NCBI RefSeq assembly: GCF_024498135.1
Contig: NZ_JANHOH010000012.1
Span: 1 to 64,000, forward strand
Direction: 5' to 3'
Source of the DNA: Mucilaginibacter aquariorum
GTDB lineage: Bacteria; Bacteroidota; Bacteroidia; Sphingobacteriales; Sphingobacteriaceae
DNA: 64,000 nt
Both the position numbers and the translations under genes were made by a program. A model generated the notes under the pieces. The model did not search any database. It was not told the origin of the DNA and worked only from the letters and a program-made list of their open reading frames with translations. Below are positions 35,601 through 41,858 of the stretch, piece after piece (positions within the stretch are counted from its first letter, which is position 1; each line of letters opens with the position of its first letter).

Positions 35601-35791
35601 CAATTAAAGCCGTAACTATCAGCGTACAAGGCCGTAACTTGTTCTTATTCGCTCCAAAATCAAATGTTTATACCGATCCTGAGTATAGCGATGCTGACGG
35701 AAGCGCAAGCGGTAACGCAATTGGTTTAACAAACTTGGGACAAACACCTCCGTCTCGTTACTTCGGTGGTACTATCTCAGTAACTTTTTAA
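32654..35791 (+). CDS. SusC/RagA-family TonB-linked outer membrane protein
   Basis: A 1045-residue SusC-type transporter: signal peptide (ending YAQN, about residue 22), a carboxypeptidase-regulatory-like domain (about 24-95, TGTVTSKDDGLPLPGVSVTV), a TonB plug (about 105-235, VVLRGMRSLTGNNDALIVVDN and NGAGAAALYGSEASNGAIIITTKKG), and a beta-barrel of about 800 residues ending in aromatic strands (RYFGGTISVTF). There is no N-terminal STN domain, so it is not expected to signal to a FecR anti-sigma factor. First of three genes; SusD follows after 10 bases. Codons appear biased toward GGT and AAC, suggesting high expression. Confidence 0.95.
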   Translation: MKKLLLVSLCFLMLCITQVYAQNRTVTGTVTSKDDGLPLPGVSVTVSGTSIGIQTNASGKFSLNVPTSAKSLRFSFIGFSTIELPIGSSGVVNAGLSSSASQLSEVVVTAGGLEARKKEQGYNSTTIKPASLTATKPVNAIAGLTGKVAGLRINATTSGVNPNYRVVLRGMRSLTGNNDALIVVDNVIVPNAILSNINPEDIEDIQVLNGAGAAALYGSEASNGAIIITTKKGTRGQTSIRVSNTTTIEQVSFYPKFQTGFGSGSSGDIQAYIPYENQQFGPAYDGVVRPVGLPLENGDQQMIPYSYRDAKNKFWKNGLTNQTDFNLSSGNDKSTIYTSGQYANVTGTTPGDKFNRANLRVNGTQKILDNFNLTYTAGYTQNRYDITNQTASIYNNLLNSPGQIDITDYADWRNNEYANPNGYFNAYYNNPYFVAGNYRQKTRNDYLVGNVEMKYSPTKWLDFTYRVGITTRNTSQKIYVDKFAFTDYTKARPELAGTYKINNIQGSNQDYAFYNTRINSDFLVTMRKSLDDFTFKLTVAASIRNDNQKDLTATVNGLVVPGIFNLANSTTTPTATSNSYNSHQQGVYGELTVGYKDYLFLHATGRNDWVSTLLPQNRSFFYPAADVSFVLTDAFKELKDIKGIDFIKLRGGVSKVGQVNLPGTFGAYALDPTFGQGAGYPYNGAGGHTLSNTIVSTNLKPEITKGFELGFDANFWDNRIASKFTYFSTKTNAQTVETGVSTATGFSTYRTNIGQTSSKGIESSLSFTAFRNRDWDLTVGANYTHITNNVESISAAIDRLSLGVYGGGAGSYAVAGQPFPVIMGHDYNRDPQGRIIVDPITGYPTASDQVTVLGNAQPKDVLAVNLSVKYKGLRFSALAEYRGGYNIFNAAAGTLDFSGSSYFSGYYNRDRFVIPNSVYLDAATNTYVPNTNITVRDGGTGYWTDDPRSSMDINYVYSGAFWKIREASLAYDLPKSLLGKTKAIKAVTISVQGRNLFLFAPKSNVYTDPEYSDADGSASGNAIGLTNLGQTPPSRYFGGTISVTF

Positions 35792-35801
35792 GTAAAATAT
35801 C

Positions 35802-37400
35802 ATGAAAAAAATATTTAGTATAGCTTTAACAGGCATCTGCTTATTTTCTGCAACTTCTTGTAAGAAATATTTAGATGTCAATAAGAACCCTAACCAACCG
35901 TTGGAATCAACACCAGAGTTAGTGTTACCCCAGGCAATTGTTGCTACCGCTGCACTTGTAGTAAATACAGGTGATTATAACGCTTACGGATCAGCCTTAA
36001 ACGGTTACTTTGGTAACGCAGGTGGTTTTGGTAGCCTTGGTGTTTTAATCTCTTATGCTTTCACTACCGGTGATTATAATGGATTATTCCAAAACACTTT
36101 CGATAACCTTGGGGATTATCAGTACATTATCGATAAAACAGATGCAAACAGCGTATTTAATGCAGCTGCCAACATTATGAAAGCTTATGACTATCAAATG
36201 TTAGTAGATACTTATAACGATGTACCATATTCTGACGCGTTAAAAGGCCTTACTAATTTGCAGCCTAAATATGATAAAGGCGCAGACGTTTATAAAGACC
36301 TTGGCGACAAGCTTGATGCCGCTATTACATTTATGAATACTATACCTGCAGCAAGTGTGCCAAAACTATTTAATGCTACTTCTGACCCAATGTTTGGTGG
36401 CGATACCAAAAAATGGGCTCAATTTGCAAATACTATTAAATTGCGTTTGATAATTCGCGCAGGTGGTAAGGTGTCTTTCACAAAACCCACTCCTGATGCT
36501 ACTGTGGGCTTTGTAACAGCCGACGTTTTGGTTCAACCTGGTTACAGCAAAACCGCCGGTAAACAAAACCCTTACTGGGACAAATGGGCTTATTCGGAGA
36601 TCGGTACTACTGCTCCAAGAACTGCTGCAAACGTATATATGCCAACTCCGTATATATTAACTTACTTTAACGGAACTAAAATACTTGACGATACCCGTGG
36701 CCAATTGATCTTCCAGCAATGGGCTGGGTCAAACGGTACCACTACTCCGGTTAACCAGTTAGGTTATACCCTTGCAGATGCACCTAAAGCACCAAGCCCG
36801 GCATTTTGGTTCACTTTTGCTGCATTAGGAAGCAATGGTGAAGGTCTTTTCAAAGGTGAAACTGGTCCTCAGCCAATTATGCTTGCCTCTGAAAGCTATT
36901 TTTTACAGGCCGAAGCTAACCTTAGGGGAATATTAACAGGTGTTGCTAAAACTAATTTTGATAACGGCGTTAAAAGTGCATTTGCCTTCTTATTTAGAGC
37001 GAGTGGTCCAAACAAAGCAGACCCTGCTGTTTATGTAGAGCCTTGGGAGCCATACTATCAGGATTATCTGGATAAGGAAGCTAATGAGGGCAACTATTTA
37101 GTTCATTATGAAGATGCGACAACTGATGCGCAAAGACTTGAGGCTATTATCACTCAAAAATATCTTGCGTTAATTTACCAATTTGGTGGCGAAAGCTGGA
37201 ATGAGTACAGAAGAACCGGTTACCCACGTTCAACAGGTTCTGATCCTGAAACTTCGTTCGCATCATCTGTGTCACAATCTACAGCACCGGATAAATTACC
37301 TACACGCGTTTTATATCCTGTTTCAGAGTATACTTATAACAGCGCTAATACACCGGCTGGCATAAACCCTTATACGGATAAAATTTTCTGGGCTAAATAA
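35802..37400 (+). CDS. SusD/RagB-family surface lipoprotein
   Basis: A 532-residue lipoprotein with signal peptidase II site SATSC (Cys about 20) and SusD-like helical repeats. The YLDVNKNPNQPLESTPELVLPQA start and the C-terminal region EAIITQKYLALIYQFGGESWNEYRRTGYP are typical of the SusD_like_2 group, often found next to a DUF1735 protein. It forms the lid of the SusC transporter and binds the substrate at the cell surface. The ligand cannot be deduced; peptides are possible as well as glycans. Confidence 0.93.
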   Translation: MKKIFSIALTGICLFSATSCKKYLDVNKNPNQPLESTPELVLPQAIVATAALVVNTGDYNAYGSALNGYFGNAGGFGSLGVLISYAFTTGDYNGLFQNTFDNLGDYQYIIDKTDANSVFNAAANIMKAYDYQMLVDTYNDVPYSDALKGLTNLQPKYDKGADVYKDLGDKLDAAITFMNTIPAASVPKLFNATSDPMFGGDTKKWAQFANTIKLRLIIRAGGKVSFTKPTPDATVGFVTADVLVQPGYSKTAGKQNPYWDKWAYSEIGTTAPRTAANVYMPTPYILTYFNGTKILDDTRGQLIFQQWAGSNGTTTPVNQLGYTLADAPKAPSPAFWFTFAALGSNGEGLFKGETGPQPIMLASESYFLQAEANLRGILTGVAKTNFDNGVKSAFAFLFRASGPNKADPAVYVEPWEPYYQDYLDKEANEGNYLVHYEDATTDAQRLEAIITQKYLALIYQFGGESWNEYRRTGYPRSTGSDPETSFASSVSQSTAPDKLPTRVLYPVSEYTYNSANTPAGINPYTDKIFWAK

Positions 37401-37427
37401 AAGTTAAATTGTTTAAATTTTAAAGAA

Positions 37428-38348
37428 ATGAAAAAATATTTAAAAATAGCTTCGGTTTTAGCCTTGGTAGCAGGATTAAGTTCTTGTTTAAAGGATACAC
37501 CGATAATTGGGGGTAAACCTCAAAACATTGTTGAGTTTTACACAACTGATCCATATACGTCAAGCACTACAGATCTGTACCCTGCATATACCAAAGGTTT
37601 TGCTTATTCAACATCAGATAAATTTGATGTAACAGTTAGTTACTCAGGTACAGATGTAGCACCGCAGGACATCACCGTTAATTTAGGTGTTAACCCTGAC
37701 GCGGTTCCGCGTACAAACGCTAAAATAATTGCGGATGCAAGGGCAGCTGCAATTGCTTTAGGCGAAGATCCGGATGATGCAGAAGCAGACGTACAAGGCG
37801 ACTTGCTTACTAATGCCCCGACGGCATCTTACCAGTTACCAGCAACTGTAGTTATCAAAAAAGGAGAACGTAGGGCAGTGTTTTCAATATCTGTAAACCC
37901 AAGCCTGTTCGACTTTGAGCATAACTATGTGATCCCTCTTGCAATCACTTCAGCATCTTTTGGTACTGTAAGCGGTAATTTTGGTACTGTATTGTATGGT
38001 GTGAAATACAAAAACCCATATGATGGTACTTACCATTCAAGCGGTCAATTTGTTCACCCAACAGCTGGTCCAAGGGATCTGAATGCAGATAAAAATTTAT
38101 TAACAACTGGTCCTACATCTAACTTATCATCAATTGGTGATGTTGGCGGATCGTTAATAATAACTGTTAACCCTACAACCAACCAGGTTACTTTCAACGG
38201 TGCATTAAGCGCTAGTCAGCCTATCGTTCCGGTACCGGGCCAGGATAACTATTATGATCCTGCTACCAAAACCTATCACTTAAATTACCAATATATTGGT
38301 GGTGGTGGTTTCCGTGTGATACACGAGACTTTAACCTTAAAACAATAA
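37428..38348 (+). CDS. DUF1735-type surface lipoprotein
   Basis: A 306-residue lipoprotein with the lipobox GLSSC (Cys about 20) and a beta-rich body. The DUF1735-like part (about 45-185) has the pattern FDVTVSYSGTDVAPQDITVNLGV followed by PATVVIKKGERRAVFSISV. The C-terminal part (about 195-306) resembles the second domain of BT_3987-like proteins. Such proteins are surface glycan- or ligand-binding partners of SusC/D. Third gene of the operon, ended by a strong terminator. Binding role is inferred from context. Confidence 0.85.
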   Translation: MKKYLKIASVLALVAGLSSCLKDTPIIGGKPQNIVEFYTTDPYTSSTTDLYPAYTKGFAYSTSDKFDVTVSYSGTDVAPQDITVNLGVNPDAVPRTNAKIIADARAAAIALGEDPDDAEADVQGDLLTNAPTASYQLPATVVIKKGERRAVFSISVNPSLFDFEHNYVIPLAITSASFGTVSGNFGTVLYGVKYKNPYDGTYHSSGQFVHPTAGPRDLNADKNLLTTGPTSNLSSIGDVGGSLIITVNPTTNQVTFNGALSASQPIVPVPGQDNYYDPATKTYHLNYQYIGGGGFRVIHETLTLKQ

Positions 38349-38366
38349 TCTCTCTAGATTATATAA

Positions 38367-38399
38367 TGAAAAGGCTACCAGCAATGGTAGCCTTTTTTG
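38367..38399 (+). terminator. terminator of the SusC/SusD/DUF1735 operon
   Basis: AAAAGGCTACCA pairs with TGGTAGCCTTTT around a GCAA loop, with a T-run, about 20 bases after the stop codon. Confidence 0.9.
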
Positions 38400-38574
38400 T
38401 TTAATCTGGCTCGTTCTGAAATAAGTGGTTGAACAAGGATTGACTATATATTATTAATTAAATAATGTGGTGATTGATACTAACCCCTTTCGTTGACCGC
38501 GAGATAATCGTAAGTTATGTGTTAAGCTAAGAAAAACGTCAAATTAAAGGAGCGCGCCACCTGTAGAAAGCGTT

Positions 38575-38700
38575 AATAAGTGGTAGCCGTTACTATGCTG
38601 CGACAGCATAATAAAATAAATAACGAGGGGGCTTGAGCTATATATCAATAGTTCGTTATCAGAAGTATCGCTTCCGGGAAACCCGAAAGCCGCACTTATT
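38575..38700. ncRNA. candidate structured RNA with three hairpins and a closing stem
   Basis: AATAAGTG (38575-38582) pairs with CACTTATT (38693-38700) and encloses three hairpins. The first is TATGCTG/CAGCATA with loop CGA (38594-38610). The second is ATAACGA/TCGTTAT (38620-38659). The third is CTTCCGGG/CCCGAAAG with loop AAA and one mismatch (38671-38689). A strong terminator follows at 38731. The plus strand is the more natural reading, as it would make a free-standing unit between two terminators. It does not show the hallmarks of RNase P RNA, tmRNA or SRP RNA. Confidence 0.45.
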
Positions 38701-38730
38701 TAAAGCAGAATAGATACAAAGGGCATAAAT

Positions 38731-38772
38731 AAAAAGGTCCCGATAGCTATAAAACTATCGGGACCTTTTTAT
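38731..38772. terminator. bidirectional terminator
   Basis: AAAAAGGTCCCGATAG pairs perfectly with CTATCGGGACCTTTTT around an 8-base loop. It can end the minus-strand gene that stops at 38787 and any plus-strand transcript from the spacer. Confidence 0.92.
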
Positions 38773-38786
38773 AGTAAATTATAAAA

Positions 38787-39491
38787 CTATTGTTTTTGAA
38801 CATTCATAATCTGGTTATTATAATTAACCTTAATTAAATCGGTTCCAACTGTGGTTGATAGTATTACTGTGCTTTTTATGGGATTCCCGTCAACCTTAGC
38901 CGGGATGAAATCTAGCAAGCCGGATGAATTGGGTTTTACATATACCTTTTTGTGTTCGTTAACACCGTTGCTTTCATAATCAGCATATACGTTTTCTATT
39001 TGCCCATCGGTGTTTACACTTACCGTATATTTAATATTTATATCCGATTTTTCTTTGGTGATTAATGGCGGTATGTCCTTTGTATTATAGAAAGTAAGAA
39101 AAGCCAGTGTTGAACCGCCTATTTTTACCGGAGGTAATACAGTTGCATTAGCAGGTGCAGAAACCGAATAGTCTGTTTGTATGTACGAGCCCGAATCCAA
39201 ATTGGTATATAACATTTTTGAGTTAGTATAATCGTATTGTTGCACTAACTGGTTGTTAGGCCCGTAAAACATCCAGGTGCCTACTTTTTTACCATTATCA
39301 TATTTGCCCCTGACAACGGAACCGCCCTCGGCATCAGTTACCATGTACAGACCTTGCCTTACATTGTTATCGGTATTTAAAACATGGTATTTTTCGGTTA
39401 AATTAAGTGATATTTTTTTGGTTACGATCTTATCTTGAGACATCGCAATCAGCGGTGTCAGCAAAAGTGCTAATGCAGTTATCTTTTTCAT
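38787..39491 (-). CDS. exported hypothetical protein with MORN-like and TonB-C-like parts
   Basis: A 234-residue protein with a signal peptide (MKKITALALLLTPLIAMSQ). The middle (about 60-95) has the toxin-antitoxin YwqK-like/MORN pattern RGKYDNGKKVGTWMFYGPNNQLVQQYDY. The C-terminal part (about 145-225) resembles a TonB-type C-terminal domain (IKYTVSVNTDGQIENVYADY). Proteins with this pairing are frequent and uncharacterised in Bacteroidota. Monocistronic, with a strong terminator. Confidence 0.75.
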   Translation of the reverse strand: MKKITALALLLTPLIAMSQDKIVTKKISLNLTEKYHVLNTDNNVRQGLYMVTDAEGGSVVRGKYDNGKKVGTWMFYGPNNQLVQQYDYTNSKMLYTNLDSGSYIQTDYSVSAPANATVLPPVKIGGSTLAFLTFYNTKDIPPLITKEKSDINIKYTVSVNTDGQIENVYADYESNGVNEHKKVYVKPNSSGLLDFIPAKVDGNPIKSTVILSTTVGTDLIKVNYNNQIMNVQKQ

Positions 39492-39799
39492 GTGGTTTAT
39501 ATTTAATATATAAATATAATTATTTTATAATTGAACTGTGTAATGCTGTTTTTTACTAAAAGCATTGTTTTGTTAAATATTGAATTTGAAAATAGTGAAA
39601 TGAACTTAAAACTTAGTTTTTATATAATTGATTGCATTTTGTGTAACGTTAATATTACACAAAATCAACTAAAAATATAGTAGTTCCGTAAGGCTTGCCT
39701 TTTTTAAAGGGCATTTTTGCCTGGGTTTGTTGGATTTTTTCCTAACAACAAAGGAAGCATTTGCCTCCTTTGTTGTTAAATTTAGATGCTTTAAAGCAA
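39492..39799. other. 308-base AT-rich spacer with inverted repeats
   Basis: No gene seen. It contains an 11-base inverted repeat (ATTTTGTGTAA at 39636-39646 and TTACACAAAAT at 39655-39665) and a 13-base perfect hairpin (TAACAACAAAGGA at 39743-39755 with TCCTTTGTTGTTA at 39766-39778). The latter lies downstream of the next minus-strand gene but lacks a T-run on that strand. Confidence 0.6.
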
Positions 39800-40147
39800 T
39801 TAATAAGTAACCCAGCCATCATAAAATTTTACTGTTCCATCAGTAAATGTTACATGAACAGAGAGGCCGGGTGCCGCGTCGTATGAGTATCCCGAGAAAG
39901 TTGTAAGCGCTGTTCCATCTGGAAGGCCTTCTCCGGGCGATCTGTACATGGCTATAATTGTTCCTAACGGTTGATCTGTGTAGCAATGGTACATTTGGCC
40001 AGATTTTGTAAAATAACCGGCGTCCCAGGTTTGTACTTGTTTTTTGTGAACGGGTAAAACAGTTTTTTGATTTTGCACGCTTGTAAAAGAGGATAAAGGC
40101 AGAATTAACAGCGTGCTTGCTAAGCAAGATAAAATTAGCTTTTTCAT
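39800..40147 (-). CDS. small secreted hypothetical protein
   Basis: A 115-residue protein beginning with a signal peptide (MKKLILSCLASTLLILPLSSFTS). The mature part is about 90 residues, tyrosine- and threonine-rich, with FSGYSYDAAPGLSVHVTFTDG and a C-terminal YDGWVTY. I do not recognise the family. The frame extends to 40201, but ATG 40147 starts exactly with the signal peptide and is preferred. A 14-base perfect palindrome (40209-40222) lies upstream and may be an operator. Confidence 0.7.
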   Translation of the reverse strand: MKKLILSCLASTLLILPLSSFTSVQNQKTVLPVHKKQVQTWDAGYFTKSGQMYHCYTDQPLGTIIAMYRSPGEGLPDGTALTTFSGYSYDAAPGLSVHVTFTDGTVKFYDGWVTY

Positions 40148-40208
40148 GATAATGTGATTTAGGTTAATGATTATTAATTGACTCAAGTTACAACAAATCA
40201 AGCCCCCT

Positions 40209-40222
40209 GTAAAATTTTACAC
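40209..40222. promoter_or_regulatory. 14-base perfect palindrome upstream of a secreted protein gene
   Basis: TGTAAAATTTTACA is fully symmetric, without a loop, 62 bases before the ATG at 40147. It looks like an operator more than an RNA hairpin; no regulator is identified. Confidence 0.35.
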
Positions 40223-40398
40223 TCTTTGTTTCTCAACAAATGTTAACTAATATGCAATTTAAATACAGTAGAAAAAGCTTTAACCTCTAAATTTTCTTTT
40301 TATTAAATAATTCTATCAACCAGTTAATATGTATTTACAATCAAATACATATTGCAGGGATGGGTCATATGGATAAAATTTTAATAACAGGGTCACCA

Positions 40399-40806
40399 TT
40401 ATTTTTTATCAACACTATACCTTCCCGGGCCAATAAATATTAATCCCGCAAAAACAAAAGCCAGTTCAATTGCATGCGCAGCACCTTCCAGGCCTTCACC
40501 TTTACCAAAATGACTAAGCGATGCAACAATAAGATGGATTACTAACAAACAGGATACCGGGCGAAACGCCAAACCAATTATTATCAAAAAACCGCCAAGC
40601 GTTTCGGTAAGTGCTGCTAAAAGCCCCCACACTACCGGTAAAAAATGGATCCCCACATATTTTGTCGAACCGCCAAGCCCGGTCCACATCTCGGTTCCAC
40701 CCATAAGTTTTGGATAGCCATGATATATCATCATTGCCCCTAATCCAACCCGCATAATTAGAAGGCCGGTATTTCTGTAATTATTAAAACTGCTTAAGTA
40801 GGCCAT
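40399..40806 (-). CDS. DoxX-family membrane protein
   Basis: A 135-residue protein with four TM helices. The DoxX pattern is clear: GLLIMRVGLGAMMIYHGYPKL in helix 1, LTETLGGFLIIIGLAFRPVS around helix 3, and a C-terminal helix ending in GPGRYSVD. Members form redox-linked membrane complexes or are uncharacterised. It follows the LD-carboxypeptidase gene by 18 bases on the same strand, so the two probably share a transcript. Confidence 0.9.
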   Translation of the reverse strand: MAYLSSFNNYRNTGLLIMRVGLGAMMIYHGYPKLMGGTEMWTGLGGSTKYVGIHFLPVVWGLLAALTETLGGFLIIIGLAFRPVSCLLVIHLIVASLSHFGKGEGLEGAAHAIELAFVFAGLIFIGPGRYSVDKK

Positions 40807-40824
40807 ATTGATTGTGTTTAATTA

Positions 40825-41739
40825 TTAATAACTGATGCCAACCCCATTGGTTTGCACCGATAGATTAATTGTTTTGCCCAGCACAAGGCTGCAGTTATTT
40901 GGTATATGCCCTGCCGGGAAATCAAAACAAACCGGGTAGCTATAATCTGCAACTACATCCATAATAAGCTCGGGCAATGTTTGCCCAAAAGGGATGTCAT
41001 TATCTTTCATATCAGTAAAACCACCAACAACTAAGCCGGCCAGGTTTTTAAGCTTGCCTGCGCGTTTCAATGCGCGCAGCATACGGTCTGCTGCATATAA
41101 ATACTCCCCAACATCTTCAATAAATAATATTTTATCGCTGTAGTCCATATCACTTACCGAGCCCGATATTGCTAAAAGTAAAGAAAGATTGCCACCTATT
41201 AGTATGCCGCTACTATCGCCAATGCGGTTTTGCCGGTTAGCATCAATTTTGTAGCTTAACTCTTCGCCGAACAAGGTTTTTCGCAAGGTTTCTAATGAAT
41301 AAGCCGAGGCATCCGGAATATTCAAGGGCATTTGCCCATGTATGCAGGGTAAATTATAATTACTAATAATATGCGAGTGCAATAAAGTTATATCACTAAA
41401 GCCTACTATCCATTTAGGGTTTGTTTGCAGCCGGCTAAAATCAACCATATCAATCATCCGGATAGTGCCATAACCACCCCGAGCCGCTATAATGGCTTTT
41501 ACGTCATCGTCATCAATAAAGTGTTGCATATCTGCAGCCCTAAAAGCATCATCGCCGGCAAACTGATGATACGATGCATTTACGGTATCGCCCAAAACAA
41601 CGTCAAGGCCCCAACTGGTTAACAGGTTTACTGCATCCGTCATGGGTATGGGTAATTTTTTAGCTGGGCAGGTTATAGCTACCTTATCGCCTTTTTTTAG
41701 GTAAGGAATTGTAGTGCCCGAAAGTCCGAAAGTCGGCAT
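40825..41739 (-). CDS. ldcA: LD-carboxypeptidase, S66 family
   Basis: A 304-residue serine peptidase that cleaves the L,D-bond of murein tetrapeptides in peptidoglycan recycling. The N-terminal lobe has KKGDKVAITCPA and IIAARGGYG. The nucleophile is Ser115 in VGFSDIT, followed by HGQMP. The C-terminal lobe contains FIEDVGEYLYAADRML and FPAGHIPNN with the likely catalytic Glu and His. The first nine codons (MPTFGLSGT) are made of the TCCG repeat that fills the upstream spacer. Normal family members begin close to the I-P-Y-L-K-K segment. No other ATG is available, so the repeat supplies the start. Confidence 0.88.
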   Translation of the reverse strand: MPTFGLSGTTIPYLKKGDKVAITCPAKKLPIPMTDAVNLLTSWGLDVVLGDTVNASYHQFAGDDAFRAADMQHFIDDDDVKAIIAARGGYGTIRMIDMVDFSRLQTNPKWIVGFSDITLLHSHIISNYNLPCIHGQMPLNIPDASAYSLETLRKTLFGEELSYKIDANRQNRIGDSSGILIGGNLSLLLAISGSVSDMDYSDKILFIEDVGEYLYAADRMLRALKRAGKLKNLAGLVVGGFTDMKDNDIPFGQTLPELIMDVVADYSYPVCFDFPAGHIPNNCSLVLGKTINLSVQTNGVGISY

Positions 41740-41822
41740 AAGTCCGAAAGATTTAATTAAGATTTAAAACTGATTAACTTTCCGTCATCCGGTTATCCGG
41801 GCTTTCCGTCTTACCGACTAAA
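41718..41822. repeat. TCCG-type repeat cluster overlapping the start of ldcA
   Basis: AAGTCCGAAAG-like units occur at about 41721-41750, and related TCCGTC, ATCCGG, TTCCGTC pieces at 41780-41820. The cluster matches the style of the one at 165-258. It fills the spacer between the divergent ldcA and metG genes and runs into the first codons of ldcA. Confidence 0.6.
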
Positions 41823-41826
41823 AAGT

Positions 41827-41834
41827 TATCTTTG
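41827..41834 (+). promoter_or_regulatory. -7 element of the metG promoter
   Basis: TATCTTTG matches TAnnTTTG. It contains the TTG at 41832 that would give a longer open frame, so translation must start downstream, at ATG 41859. Confidence 0.65.
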
Positions 41835-41858
41835 CAAATTAATAAACATCCCTGTTTA

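Larger units (their letters stand above)
38400..38786. other. 387-base spacer holding a candidate structured RNA
   Basis: No protein-like frame was seen here on either strand. The spacer carries a multi-hairpin structure (38575-38700) and a perfect terminator at its right end. The left part (38400-38570) is AT-rich and includes TTGACT at about 38436, a possible promoter piece. Confidence 0.6.

Noticed and set aside
38400..38786. RNase P RNA, tmRNA or SRP RNA in the spacer
   Set aside because: None of their conserved blocks (e.g. GAGGAAAGTCC-type core of RNase P) is visible.
41832..41858. TTG start nine codons upstream of metG's ATG
   Set aside because: The TTG is part of the TATCTTTG promoter element, so it cannot be in the transcript.
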